In this document: piece by piece, positions 14,728-23,673 of the stretch
How positions within the stretch are numbered: position 1 is the first letter of the stretch
Layout: every line of letters begins with the position of its first letter
Source of the DNA: Bacteroidales bacterium UBA3808
GTDB lineage: Bacteria > Bacteroidota > Bacteroidia > Bacteroidales > Paludibacteraceae
Direction: 5' to 3'
DNA length: 64,000 nucleotides
Assembly (NCBI GenBank): GCA_002369075.1
Contig: DFEG01000012.1
Span: 27,377 to 91,376, forward strand
Translations under genes and position numbers: made by a program
Notes under the pieces: generated by a model
Told to the model about the DNA's origin: nothing
What the model saw: the letters and a program-made list of their open reading frames with translations, nothing else
The model's database searches: none

Positions 14728-16482
14728 ATGAAAAAGAGTTTTTTATTTTTAGCCGCAGCGGTAATGAGCTTGAGCATGTTGGCTGTGGAGCCGCTGATGA
14801 CGATTAACGGAAAGGCCATCAGTGCCGAGGAGTTTCTGTACATCTACGAAAAGAACAACCAGGCAGGCGCCATTGATCCGAAGACAATGGACGAGTACCT
14901 GGACATGTTCATCAACTTCAAACTCAAAGTAGCAGAAGCCGAGGCGAAGGGCATTGACACCACGGAGAGTTTCAAGAAAGAGCTGAAGGGCTACCGCGCG
15001 CAGGCAACCCCCAGGTACCTTCAGGACGAGGGTGCAATGGACAGCCTGATTGAGATGAGTTGGAGGCACATGGCGAAAGACCGCCGCGCGGCACACATTG
15101 CTATACAGTGTCCGATGACCGCCGACAGCGCTGCACAGGCCGAGGCATGGGAGAAGATCAACACCGCATACAACCGCATTGTAGTGGGTCATCCGATCAA
15201 AGCCAGAGGTTCGCGTGCCATGCGGTACAAGAAAGATCCGTTTGCGATGGTAGCCCGCGACATGAGCACCGACCCGAACGTGCAGGAGACGGGTGGCGAG
15301 TTAGGATGGATTACTCCGTTCCGTTATGTCTATCCGTTGGAGGAGGCGGTATATAACACTCCTGTGGGCGGAATCAGCAAGCCGTTCCGCACCCAGTACG
15401 GATGGCACATTGTGCTGGTAGAAGAAGAGATTGACCACAAAGAGGTCAAAGCCAGTCATATCATGAAGATGGTGCCGGCCGACAGTCTGGACGCCATCAA
15501 ACGTGCACAGATCGACAGCATAGCCAAGATCGTGACCGGAGAGAATTTCGCCGAAGTAGCGAAAGCTGAGTCTGACGACCGCGGCAGCAGTGTGCGCGGC
15601 GGCGAGTTAGGCTGGTTCGGCAAAGGCATGATGGTGAAGGAGTTTGAGGACGCGGCGTTCGGACTGAAGACAGGCGAGATCAGTGCTCCTATCCGCACCC
15701 AATACGGATGGCATATCCTGTACAAAGAGGACGAGCGCGGAATCCAGCCGCTCGACTCGATGCGAGCACAGATCCAGCGTCAGGTACTGCGTGATGAGCG
15801 TAGCAAAGAGGCGGACAAGAGTTTCGTACGCAAGACAAGAGCCGAGTACAAACTGCCCGAAACGATGAGCGACGCAGAGGTAAAAGCCTACGCTGACGAA
15901 CACTTGGAGGAGAAGTATCCGGAGCTGAGGAACCTTGTACAAGAGTACCACGACGGTATTCTGCTGTTCGAGGTATCACTGCGCGAGGTGTGGGACAAAG
16001 CGGCAAAAGACACAGCAGGATTAGAGGCTTATTTCAAGGCACATAAGAAAGAGTACACGTGGTCTCAACCGAAATGGAAAGGCTACCTCATCCAGGCCAA
16101 GAGCAAGAGCAGCGCAAGAGCCGCCAAGGCGATTGTCAAGAGCGCCAACCCCGACTCTATCCACAGCTATATCGAGCGCCGCATCAACACCGACAGCGTG
16201 AAGTACGTGAAGGTACAGCACGGTCTGTGGGAGCAGGGCAAGAACGGCGCGATAGACAAATTCGGATTCAAGGACAAGAAAGCGGAGTTCACGCCGAACG
16301 AGGCCATGCCGGAGGTAATCTGCATGGGCAAGAAACTGAAAGCCCCCGAGGTATGGAACGACGAGAAGGGCAAAGTGACGACCGATTATCAGGACTACCT
16401 GGAGGCCGAATGGATCAAGAAACTGCGCGCCAAATATCCGGTAGTAATCAATCAGGAGGTTTGGGAGAAGATTAAGAAATAG
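14728..16482 (+). CDS. Periplasmic peptidyl-prolyl isomerase with two parvulin (PpiC) domains, SurA-like
   Basis: 584 residues with a signal peptide (1-19, 'FLFLAAAVMSLSMLAVE'). An N-terminal SurA-like helical domain (~20-110) is followed by two rotamase domains (~112-235 and ~240-345), each ending in the hallmark 'RTQYGWHI'. The C-terminal ~230 residues are charged and helical. Such proteins help fold outer-membrane barrels in the periplasm. It lies 18 bp before the gldG ATG, so they are probably one unit. Confidence 0.88.
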   Translation: MKKSFLFLAAAVMSLSMLAVEPLMTINGKAISAEEFLYIYEKNNQAGAIDPKTMDEYLDMFINFKLKVAEAEAKGIDTTESFKKELKGYRAQATPRYLQDEGAMDSLIEMSWRHMAKDRRAAHIAIQCPMTADSAAQAEAWEKINTAYNRIVVGHPIKARGSRAMRYKKDPFAMVARDMSTDPNVQETGGELGWITPFRYVYPLEEAVYNTPVGGISKPFRTQYGWHIVLVEEEIDHKEVKASHIMKMVPADSLDAIKRAQIDSIAKIVTGENFAEVAKAESDDRGSSVRGGELGWFGKGMMVKEFEDAAFGLKTGEISAPIRTQYGWHILYKEDERGIQPLDSMRAQIQRQVLRDERSKEADKSFVRKTRAEYKLPETMSDAEVKAYADEHLEEKYPELRNLVQEYHDGILLFEVSLREVWDKAAKDTAGLEAYFKAHKKEYTWSQPKWKGYLIQAKSKSSARAAKAIVKSANPDSIHSYIERRINTDSVKYVKVQHGLWEQGKNGAIDKFGFKDKKAEFTPNEAMPEVICMGKKLKAPEVWNDEKGKVTTDYQDYLEAEWIKKLRAKYPVVINQEVWEKIKK

Positions 16483-16500
16483 TTAGTGACAGTACTTAAA

Positions 16501-18171
16501 ATGAAATGGCGTAATGCGATTATAGTTGCATGTGTGTTAGCGGCAGTGAATGCGGCGGCATACTTTTTGCCGGTTCGTTGGGATATGACGGACGACAAGC
16601 ACTATAGTCTGAGCAAGGCGTCGAAAGAACTGCTCCGCGCAACGGATGAGCCGATTGAGGTGACGGTACTGTTAGACGGCGACCTCAATGCCGGTTTCCG
16701 GCGGCTGAAGAAAGCTACCGAGGAGACCATTGAGGAGATGGGAGTGTATGGGGACGTACGAAGGAACAATGTACGAGGTACGAAGGTAACAGATTCCTTA
16801 GGCCTGAGACCTATTGTTATCCACGAGCGGGAGCAGAACGGGAAGACGGCACAGACGACCGTATGGCCCTACGCGGTAATGGAATACAAGGGCAAGAGAG
16901 CCGTCGTGACGCTCCTGAAGAACACCCGAGGCCTCAGCGGCGAGGAGAATCTGAACGCCAGTATCGAGCAGTTGGAGTTTGCGTTCATGGAAGCGCTGCA
17001 CCTGCTGCAACAGACAGAGACACCCCGCATAGCGATTTTAGAAGGGCACGGTGAGCCGGACGAGGCACACACGTATGACCTGATGAGCGCACTGAGCAAG
17101 TACTACCAAGTGGATCGGGGACAGATAGACGAAAGACCGCTTCGCTCAAAGACAAAAGACCGCGACGAAGTCGCTCAAAGACTGATTAACATTCATATCT
17201 TAGACGGGTACAAGGCGGTGCTGATCATTGATCCGCAGCGGGCGTTCAGCGAGCAGGAGAAGTTCGTAATCGACCAGTATATCATGCGGGGCGGCACGGT
17301 ATTATGGGCGGTGAACGGAGTGCAGTTCAGCGAGAAGGTGCTACAGAGCGAAGGATTTACGCCTATAGTAGCGCTGGATTTGGGGCTGACGGAGATGTTT
17401 TTCAAATACGGAGTGCGTGTCAATCCGGCGTTGGTGCAGGATATACAATGCCTGCCTATACCGGTGAACGTGAGCAGCGATCCGCAAGCGCCTAATCTCC
17501 AGCCGATGCCGTGGACCTACGCGCCGCTGCTACTGACGAGTCAGGGTTCGCCTGTCACGCGTAACATGGGTCAGGTGATGAGTACGTTCGTCAGTCCGAT
17601 AGATGCCGTGGGCGGCGAGGACGGCATCGAGAAACGTGTCTTGTTAGCCACCAGCACCGCCAGCCGCGTGACCGCCACACCGGGCGAAGTCGACTTGAAC
17701 GACATGAATCCGGATATGAACACTTTTGTGTACCAATACGTGCCGGTGGCGGTGTCGTTAGAAGGCCGTTTTGCGAGTGCATACGCCCACCGCATAGCAC
17801 CGGAAGGTATTGAGAGCGACGAAGCTATCCGCAAGACGAGTGTGAAAACCCGGCAGGTGGTGATCGGCAGCGGAAGCATATTGCTGAACGAGACCCAGAA
17901 AGGACAAGTACTACCCATGGGCTACGACCGGTACAGCGGCATGCAGTTCAGCAACCGCGATTTTGTGACGAACGCCGTTCTCTGGCTCACCGACAGCGAA
18001 GGATTGATCGGATTACGGGAGAAGAGCGTGGTGCTACGCCTGTTGAACGACAAGCGCGCACACGACAAACGCACAGAGATACAAGCCGTCAGTGTGGCGC
18101 TGCCCGTCAGCATTCTGGCGCTAATAGGCGGGATCGTATGGATCATACGGAAACGCAGATATGAAATGTGA
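16501..18171 (+). CDS. gldG: Gliding-motility ABC component GldG
   Basis: 556 residues from the ATG at 16501 (a GTG five codons earlier is possible but less likely). N-terminal membrane helix (~5-25, 'AIIVACVLAAVNAAAYFL'), then the GldG/ABC-2-associated extracytoplasmic fold ('RWDMTDDKHYSLSKASKELL', 'ILEGHGEPDEAHTYDL') and a C-terminal helix (~530-550). GldG works with the GldF permease in Bacteroidota; no gldF is adjacent, which is unusual. Two in-frame repeat insertions: a heptad array at 16756-16786 ('GDVRRNNVRGTK') and a double hairpin element at 17131-17182 that gives 'ERPLRSKTKDRDEVAQR'. The stop codon lies inside another heptad array. Confidence 0.85.
   Translation: MKWRNAIIVACVLAAVNAAAYFLPVRWDMTDDKHYSLSKASKELLRATDEPIEVTVLLDGDLNAGFRRLKKATEETIEEMGVYGDVRRNNVRGTKVTDSLGLRPIVIHEREQNGKTAQTTVWPYAVMEYKGKRAVVTLLKNTRGLSGEENLNASIEQLEFAFMEALHLLQQTETPRIAILEGHGEPDEAHTYDLMSALSKYYQVDRGQIDERPLRSKTKDRDEVAQRLINIHILDGYKAVLIIDPQRAFSEQEKFVIDQYIMRGGTVLWAVNGVQFSEKVLQSEGFTPIVALDLGLTEMFFKYGVRVNPALVQDIQCLPIPVNVSSDPQAPNLQPMPWTYAPLLLTSQGSPVTRNMGQVMSTFVSPIDAVGGEDGIEKRVLLATSTASRVTATPGEVDLNDMNPDMNTFVYQYVPVAVSLEGRFASAYAHRIAPEGIESDEAIRKTSVKTRQVVIGSGSILLNETQKGQVLPMGYDRYSGMQFSNRDFVTNAVLWLTDSEGLIGLREKSVVLRLLNDKRAHDKRTEIQAVSVALPVSILALIGGIVWIIRKRRYEM
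16756..16786 (+). repeat. Heptad array inside gldG
   Basis: GTACGAA, GGAACAAT, GTACGAG, GTACGAA: period 7 with one 8-bp unit. Same theme as the GTACAAA array in the nrnA-like gene. Confidence 0.7.
17131..17182 (+). repeat. Two adjacent AAAGACC hairpin elements inside gldG
   Basis: First copy AAAGACC + CGCTTCGCT + CAAAGAC (17131-17153). Second copy AAAGACC + hairpin GCGAC-GAA-GTCGC + CAAAGAC (17154-17182). In frame. Confidence 0.8.
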
Positions 18172-18195
18172 AAAATGAGAAGTGAAAGATGAAAA
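18161..18195 (+). repeat. Heptad array spanning the gldG stop and the LysM-protein start
   Basis: ATGAAAT, GTGAAAA, ATGAGAA, GTGAAAG, ATGAAAA. Both the TGA of gldG (18169-18171) and the ATG of the next gene (18189) are formed by repeat units. Confidence 0.8.
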
Positions 18196-19571
18196 GACAT
18201 TCTAAGTTATTCGGACTTGTAGTCCTGTCAGTCATCCGTTTGCAGTTTTCAACACTCTTCGCACAAGAGTTGCTGAACTATCCGCTGGATACCATCAACG
18301 GCGAGGAGGTATATGTCTATCAGGTGGAGAAAAGTATAGGTCTCTACCGCATCGGCGTGAATTTCAATGTTCCGCAAGGCGAGATCGTGCGCCTCAACCC
18401 TCAGTTACGCGAGCGGGGTCTGCACTACGGCGAGACGCTCTACCTGCCGACGAAAAGGCCCGTGGTGATTGAGAGCAAGCCTCAAGTAGTGGAAACCAAG
18501 ATCACAGAGACCGTAGTGCCCGCCCCCGTTCCTGCGAAAGCGGACAGCGTACAAGTGGAGCACACGGACAGTGCCGCGGTACAGGACAGTATTGTGCCTG
18601 AGAGCCGGAAAGTAGTGGAACTGGCACTCATGTTACCGTTCGAGAGCCGTCAGACCAAACGCAGCACGAACGCCGAAAGGATGATGGAGTTCTATCAAGG
18701 CGCCCTGCTGGCACTGAAAGACATACAAAATGACAGCACGTTATACAAGCTGCATGTCTATGACACGGAACGTAGCGAGCGCAAGGTACAGGCGTTGTGC
18801 GACAGCACGGAGTTAGACAGTATGAAGGCGGTCTTGGGTCTCGTTTATCCGATCCAAATCGAGCGAATGGCGGCGTGGTGCGACGCGCACAATGTGCCGC
18901 TGTTACTGCCGTTCAGCGACGATGTAGAGCTGGCAAGCCATCCGCAGGTGCTGCAGTTCAACTCCACGGACATGCAGGAAGCGGACAGTCTGTGCCAATG
19001 GATGCGCGGAAGAGTAGATAGCACGAACATCGTAATGGTAGATGTACGCGAGGCGGATTTTACTCCAGCCATACGCATGCTGCGTTCCCGGATGCGCGCA
19101 GACGATATTCCGTTCACCAGTCTGGCACTGCATGATCTGATGAACGACAGCGCATACTACGCATTAGACCGCACTCGCGAGAACCTGTTTATCCTGCACA
19201 GCGACCGCTACCAACACGTGCGTATCATTCTGCCGCAAATCGTAAAACTCAAGGAAGCAGGATACAGGATCCGGATCGTGAGCCAGTACTCATGGCAGAA
19301 AGAAGACATAGAACTGCCGCAGGTATATACCTCCATGTTTACGAAAGGCGAAGGACACGAGGCTTATGACGCCCAATGGGCACAGACATTTGTAAACGAG
19401 CACGTAGGCGAGGCTCCGAGATATGATTTACTGGGCTATGATTTAATGCGGGCATTGATCGGATGGCTGGAGGGCGAGAAAGCACACCAGGGACTGCAAT
19501 CGACTATCCGATGGGAGAAAGTGAATAACGGAGGATACCAGAACGCGGTGGTGAAGGTGATTGAAAATTAA
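18189..19571 (+). CDS. LysM-domain protein with a type-1 periplasmic-binding (PBP1-like) domain
   Basis: 460 residues. Signal peptide (1-25, cleavage after 'STLFAQ'), a LysM-like peptidoglycan-binding domain (~42-98: 'EVYVYQVEKSIGLYRIGVNF'), a Pro/Val/Asp-rich linker (~99-145) and a PBP1-type alpha/beta domain (~147-440: 'LALMLPFESRQTKRSTNAER', 'AVLGLVYPIQIERM'). Similar proteins are common in Bacteroidota, but I know of no established ligand. It follows gldG through a heptad array and precedes the PorT-like gene, whose reading frame begins inside the tail of this one. Confidence 0.8.
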   Translation: MKRHSKLFGLVVLSVIRLQFSTLFAQELLNYPLDTINGEEVYVYQVEKSIGLYRIGVNFNVPQGEIVRLNPQLRERGLHYGETLYLPTKRPVVIESKPQVVETKITETVVPAPVPAKADSVQVEHTDSAAVQDSIVPESRKVVELALMLPFESRQTKRSTNAERMMEFYQGALLALKDIQNDSTLYKLHVYDTERSERKVQALCDSTELDSMKAVLGLVYPIQIERMAAWCDAHNVPLLLPFSDDVELASHPQVLQFNSTDMQEADSLCQWMRGRVDSTNIVMVDVREADFTPAIRMLRSRMRADDIPFTSLALHDLMNDSAYYALDRTRENLFILHSDRYQHVRIILPQIVKLKEAGYRIRIVSQYSWQKEDIELPQVYTSMFTKGEGHEAYDAQWAQTFVNEHVGEAPRYDLLGYDLMRALIGWLEGEKAHQGLQSTIRWEKVNNGGYQNAVVKVIEN

Positions 19572-19588
19572 AAATTACGAATTATAGA
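19561..19588 (+). repeat. Heptad array at the LysM-protein stop / PorT-like start
   Basis: ATTGAAA, ATTAAAA, ATTACGA, ATTATAG: period 7. It contains the stop of the upstream gene and occupies the place where the PorT-like start codon should be. Confidence 0.7.
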
Positions 19589-19600
19589 CGATACATAGTA

Positions 19601-20251
19601 TTGATAGTGACGGGTCTGGTAACCGGTTTAACCGCACAGGCACAGCCACGGTTGGGCAACCCCGAATACTGGGTGGGTGCCCATGGCGGCGTGAGCGCAG
19701 GGACGGTGATTTTCCAACCGGCGGCAGAGAACATGACGCCTATCACCAATGCGTGCGTGTTAGGCGGTAATGCCGGACTCGTGTTCCGTTTTGCGGGACA
19801 CAAATACTGCCATTTCCAGATGGAGCTGAACTACATGCACCGCGGATGGGCGCACGGCAACGAAACCATCGGACATACCTACCATAACCTGCATTACATC
19901 GAACTACCCATCCTGATGAACCTCAATTTCGGCAGTGACTTATGCCGGTGGTTCTTCAATCTTGGACCGCAGATCGGTTATTGCGTAAAGGACGAGAGCA
20001 ACTATATCGAGCGTCCGTTTGATTGGGGATTAGCGGCAGGCACCGGATTCTACGTAAAGACGAAAAAAGCCGGAATCTACGAGTTGGAGGTGCGGTTTGA
20101 CTACTCTTTCGGAGGTGTGGTGGGTACTACCGTAACGGACCACTATACCATGGCGAGTCCGATGGACCTGAGTATCAATATAGGCTACTACTGGCCGATA
20201 AAGAAATTTAGACAAAAGACAAAATCACACAGATATGAAAACAAATTATGA
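19601..20251 (+). CDS. PorT-like outer-membrane beta-barrel protein
   Basis: 216 residues from a TTG codon. An eight-stranded-type barrel is suggested by alternating aromatic/Gly strands ('YWVGAHGGVSAGTVIF', 'IELPILMNLNFG', 'NLGPQIGYCV', 'GLAAGTGFYV', 'LSINIGYYW'). The size and pattern fit PorT-type barrels that accompany T9SS. The start is odd: no ATG or GTG precedes the mature part, yet the codons before TTG (from 19574) encode 'ITNYRRYIVL', exactly the basic n-region that the following 'IVTGLVTGLTAQAQ' needs to be a signal peptide. An ATT or other non-AUG start inside the heptad array is possible. The PorT assignment is moderate. Confidence 0.65.
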   Translation: MIVTGLVTGLTAQAQPRLGNPEYWVGAHGGVSAGTVIFQPAAENMTPITNACVLGGNAGLVFRFAGHKYCHFQMELNYMHRGWAHGNETIGHTYHNLHYIELPILMNLNFGSDLCRWFFNLGPQIGYCVKDESNYIERPFDWGLAAGTGFYVKTKKAGIYELEVRFDYSFGGVVGTTVTDHYTMASPMDLSINIGYYWPIKKFRQKTKSHRYENKL

Positions 20252-21077
20252 AGTACGGTATGCGTCCAACCCGATTGACGCGAAGAGTTATGACACGACC
20301 AGACTCCGCAAGGATTTCCTGATCGAGAACGTGTTTGTGAAGAACGAGGTGAACATGGTTTACTCCATGTACGACCGCATGATCGTCGGCGGTGCCATGC
20401 CGGTAGGCGAGACCCTGCTGTTAGAGGCCATCGATCCGCTGAAGGCACCTTATTTCCTGACCCGCCGCGAGATGGGTATCTTCAACGTGGGCGGCAAAGG
20501 ACGCGTGATAGCCGGTGACGAGGTTTTTGAACTCGACTACAAAGAGGCACTCTACCTGGGTCGCGGCGACCGTGAAGTGAAGTTCGAGAGCGTGGATGCC
20601 AACCACCCTGCCCTCTTCTATTTCAACTCCACCACCGCCCACTGCGCATATCCGGACAAGAAAGTGACGAAAGCCGATGCCGTAGTGGCTCATATGGGAA
20701 GTCTGGAGATGTCCAACGAGCGTGATATTAACAAGATGCTGGTTAACCAAGTTCTGCCTACCTGCCAGTTGCAGATGGGCATGACGGAGTTGGCTCCCGG
20801 AAGCGTATGGAACACCATGCCGGCACACGTTCACAGTCGCCGTATGGAAGCCTATTTCTATTTCGAGGTGCCTGAGGAGCAAGCCGTTTGCCACTTCATG
20901 GGCGAGGTAGAAGAGACGAGGCACATCTGGATGAAGGGCAACCAAGCCGTACTGAGTCCGGAGTGGTCCATCCACAGCGCTGCTGCTACGCACAACTACA
21001 CCTTTATCTGGGGCATGGGCGGCGAGAATCTGGACTACGGAGATCAGGATTTCAGCAAGATCACAGACTTGAAGTAA
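20235..21077 (+). CDS. kduI: 5-dehydro-4-deoxy-D-glucuronate isomerase
   Basis: 280 residues, the normal KduI length, with family segments 'EVRYASNPIDAKSYDTTRLR', 'GETLLLEAIDPLKAPYFLTR' and the metal-binding cupin part around 'NTMPAHVHSRRMEAYFYFEV' (His-x-His plus Glu) and 'WSIHSAAATHNY'. The enzyme interconverts the unsaturated-uronate product 5-dehydro-4-deoxy-glucuronate and 2,5-diketo-3-deoxygluconate in pectin and glycosaminoglycan breakdown. No KduD dehydrogenase is adjacent. The start overlaps the end of the PorT-like gene by 17 bp. Confidence 0.95.
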   Translation: MKTNYEVRYASNPIDAKSYDTTRLRKDFLIENVFVKNEVNMVYSMYDRMIVGGAMPVGETLLLEAIDPLKAPYFLTRREMGIFNVGGKGRVIAGDEVFELDYKEALYLGRGDREVKFESVDANHPALFYFNSTTAHCAYPDKKVTKADAVVAHMGSLEMSNERDINKMLVNQVLPTCQLQMGMTELAPGSVWNTMPAHVHSRRMEAYFYFEVPEEQAVCHFMGEVEETRHIWMKGNQAVLSPEWSIHSAAATHNYTFIWGMGGENLDYGDQDFSKITDLK

Positions 21078-21078
21078 C

Positions 21079-22068
21079 ATGACGTACTTGATTATTCGGT
21101 TAGCGACACTGGGCAATGTGGCGATGACGGTCCCCGTTGTTGCCTCCCTCAGCAAGCGCTATCCGAATGATCGGTTCATCGTTGCGAGCAAGAAGAAGCT
21201 TGAGGCGATGTTCGCGCCTTTCCCCAATGTAACATTCCGTGAGGTGGACAACCACTTAGACTGGCACGGCGTGTGGACATTATGGCATGAACTAAGAGAC
21301 GAAGCGGATGCCGTGATTGACCTGCAGAAAGTGCCCAGAACCATCGTGTTAGGCGCACTGATGCGACTGAGCGGCAAACCGGTGACAAGGATCCGTTACG
21401 GCAGGCTGCAGAAGCACCTGATTACCACGTTCGGTATCGGCAGGAAGCAACTGCCCTCGGAGTTCGCACGGTACAGAGAGACCTTCCTGAGAGCCGGATT
21501 AGAGACCGACGAAACTTTTGAGGAGCTGCCTAAGAATGACACGGTAGCCAAGGCCGTGACCGAGAAATTCGGTGAGAAAGAGGGACGATGGATCGGTCTG
21601 GCACCGTTTGCCAAATCGCGGTCGAACATGCTCCCCTACCGCGTGACAAAAGATATTATAGCGCAGCTGACTAAAAATGAGGAGACGAAGGTTTTTCTCT
21701 TCGGAGCCGGCAAAGTGGAGTGCGAGATGCTGCGTCAATGGGCGAAAGTCTTTCCCCGGACGGAGAGCGTGGCAGGCAAGCTACAACTGAAAGAGGAACT
21801 GGAACTAATGCGCCGTTTGGATGTCATGATTTGCATGGACAGCGCCAACCAGCACTTAGCGAGTTTAGTCGGATTGAGAGCCGTCAGCGTATGGTGCGCC
21901 ACGGATCCGATCATCGGTTTTGCAGGCTGGAAGCAAAATCCGGCGGATATTATCCACCGCCATGATTTACGATGCAGGCCCTGCACGTGCCACGGAACAA
22001 ACCATTGCAGGTATCGGAACTATGCCTGCAGACAGTTAGAAGCAGAAACAATAATTGAACATATATGA
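21079..22068 (+). CDS. Glycosyltransferase family 9 (heptosyltransferase-like)
   Basis: 329 residues. Typical start 'LIIRLATLGNVAMTVPVVASL', two Rossmann-like domains, and the conserved acceptor/donor region 'VMICMDSANQHLASLVGLRAV' preceding 'WCATDP'. Such enzymes add heptose or related sugars to the LPS inner core in the cytoplasm. Ends 'CRPCTCHGTNHCRYRNYACRQL', a cysteine-rich tail common in GT9 proteins of this phylum. It starts 1 bp after kduI and overlaps parA by 4 nt. Confidence 0.88.
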   Translation: MTYLIIRLATLGNVAMTVPVVASLSKRYPNDRFIVASKKKLEAMFAPFPNVTFREVDNHLDWHGVWTLWHELRDEADAVIDLQKVPRTIVLGALMRLSGKPVTRIRYGRLQKHLITTFGIGRKQLPSEFARYRETFLRAGLETDETFEELPKNDTVAKAVTEKFGEKEGRWIGLAPFAKSRSNMLPYRVTKDIIAQLTKNEETKVFLFGAGKVECEMLRQWAKVFPRTESVAGKLQLKEELELMRRLDVMICMDSANQHLASLVGLRAVSVWCATDPIIGFAGWKQNPADIIHRHDLRCRPCTCHGTNHCRYRNYACRQLEAETIIEHI

Positions 22069-22829
22069 GTAAGATCATTTCATTAGCAAACCAAAAAGGA
22101 GGCGTGGGCAAAACGACGACCTCCATCAACTTGGCGGCAGCATTAGCCAAGCAAGGCCGGAAAGTGCTGCTCATTGATGCCGACCCGCAGGCGAACACCT
22201 CGTCCGGTCTGGGGATTGAGATCCGCGAGTTGAGCAACACGATATACGAGTGTTTGGTGAACGGAGTAGATCCCCACGCAGCCATTGTACCGACAAGCAC
22301 CAAAGGACTGAGCATGATCCCCAGCCACATTGATCTGGTGGGGGCGGAGATAGAGATGCTGAACATGGAGCACCGCGAGCTGCTATTGAAGAATATCCTG
22401 AATCAGGTACGCGACGAGTACGACTATATTCTGATTGACTGCAGCCCGTCATTAGGTCTGATTACCGTCAATGCGCTGACAGCGAGCGACAGTGTGATTA
22501 TCCCCGTACAGTGCGAGTTCTTTGCATTGGAGGGCATTGCGAAACTACTGAACACCATCAAAATCATCAAATCAAAGCTGAACCCGCAACTGAAAATTGA
22601 GGGTTTTCTGCTGACGATGTTCGATAACCGCCTGCGACTGAGCAATCAGGTCTATGAAGAAGTGAAACGCCATTTCGGTGACTTGGTATTCAATACCGTT
22701 ATTGCGCGCAACGTACGCCTGAGTGAGGCTCCTTCTCATGGAGTATCGGTTCTGGAGTACGACGCTACCTCAAAGGGTGCGAAGAACTATACTGCTTTAG
22801 CGAAAGAACTGATCAACAGGCAAAAGTAG
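22065..22829 (+). CDS. parA: Chromosome-partitioning ATPase ParA/Soj
   Basis: 254 residues. Deviant Walker A 'NQKGGVGKTTT' with the signature lysine, 'LLIDADPQANTS' (A'), Walker B-like 'DYILIDCSPSLG'. ParA binds DNA non-specifically with ATP and moves ParB-parS complexes. The start overlaps the GT9 stop by 4 nt; parB follows 10 bp later. Confidence 0.95.
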   Translation: MSKIISLANQKGGVGKTTTSINLAAALAKQGRKVLLIDADPQANTSSGLGIEIRELSNTIYECLVNGVDPHAAIVPTSTKGLSMIPSHIDLVGAEIEMLNMEHRELLLKNILNQVRDEYDYILIDCSPSLGLITVNALTASDSVIIPVQCEFFALEGIAKLLNTIKIIKSKLNPQLKIEGFLLTMFDNRLRLSNQVYEEVKRHFGDLVFNTVIARNVRLSEAPSHGVSVLEYDATSKGAKNYTALAKELINRQK

Positions 22830-22839
22830 ACAAAAGACT

Positions 22840-23673
22840 ATGAAAAAGATGACAGGACTTGGGCGAGGATTAGATGCGTTAATCGACACCTCGCATGTAG
22901 ATACCAACGGTGGCAGTTCGATCTCGGAGATTGAACTCAGTGCCATTGTAGCCAACCCCGACCAACCGAGGCGGAACTTCGACGAAGAGGCGCTGCAAGA
23001 GTTAGCCGATTCAATCCGTGAGCACGGAGTGATCTCTCCAATCACGCTGCGTGACAACGGGGACGGCAGTTATATGATTATCGCCGGTGAGCGCCGTTTC
23101 AGGGCAAGCAAGATAGCCGGCTTGGAACGCATCCCCGCCTATATCCGCACTGCCAAAGACGAGCAGGTGATGGAATGGGCGTTGATAGAGAATATCCAGC
23201 GCGAGGATCTGGATGCCATCGAGATCGCATTGGCATACCAACGCCTCATGGATGACTACGACCTGACTCAGGAGCGGATGGCTGAACGCGTGGGCAAGAA
23301 ACGCGCTACGGTAGCCAACTATCTGAGACTGCTGAAGTTACCGGCTGAGATACAGGTAGGTATCAAGGAGAAGAAGATAGAGATGGGGCATGCCCGCGCC
23401 ATCCTGGGTTCTCCGTCCGCCGAACGGCAGTTGGCTCTCTATCAGCGGATATTGAAAGAAGGGCTGTCGGTGCGCAAAGTGGAGGAGTTGGCACAAGAAG
23501 ATAAAAAAGTAGAAAGCCGGAAGTCGAAAGACAAGAGAGAGAACCCCTACGCCTCGTTGGAACAAGAACTATGCGCAGCAAGCGGACTGAAAGTGAAGAT
23601 CCAGGAGGGTAAAGTAATCATCGCTTTTGGCGATGAAGAAGAGTTGGCCCGTATAGCTGACAGGCTGCATTGA
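22840..23673 (+). CDS. parB: Chromosome-partitioning protein ParB/Spo0J
   Basis: 277 residues. N-terminal ParA-contact region 'GRGLDALID', CTP-binding ParB/Srx domain with 'GERRFRASKIAGL' and 'ENIQREDLDAIEIA', helix-turn-helix 'TQERMAERVGKKRATVANYL', then a linker and dimerisation domain. A heptad array (23508-23535) lies in the linker and encodes 'VESRKSKDKR', close to 'VESQKSKDR' in the nrnA-like protein. No parS-like palindrome was seen near the gene. The stop overlaps the TTG start of the next gene. Confidence 0.95.
   Translation: MKKMTGLGRGLDALIDTSHVDTNGGSSISEIELSAIVANPDQPRRNFDEEALQELADSIREHGVISPITLRDNGDGSYMIIAGERRFRASKIAGLERIPAYIRTAKDEQVMEWALIENIQREDLDAIEIALAYQRLMDDYDLTQERMAERVGKKRATVANYLRLLKLPAEIQVGIKEKKIEMGHARAILGSPSAERQLALYQRILKEGLSVRKVEELAQEDKKVESRKSKDKRENPYASLEQELCAASGLKVKIQEGKVIIAFGDEEELARIADRLH
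23508..23535 (+). repeat. Heptad array inside parB
   Basis: AGTAGAA, AGCCGGA, AGTCGAA, AGACAAG: period 7, in frame, in the linker before the ParB C-terminal domain. Confidence 0.65.

Noticed and set aside
22065..23673. parS site near parAB
   Set aside because: I looked for the TGTTNCACGTGAAACA palindrome around the genes and saw no convincing match.
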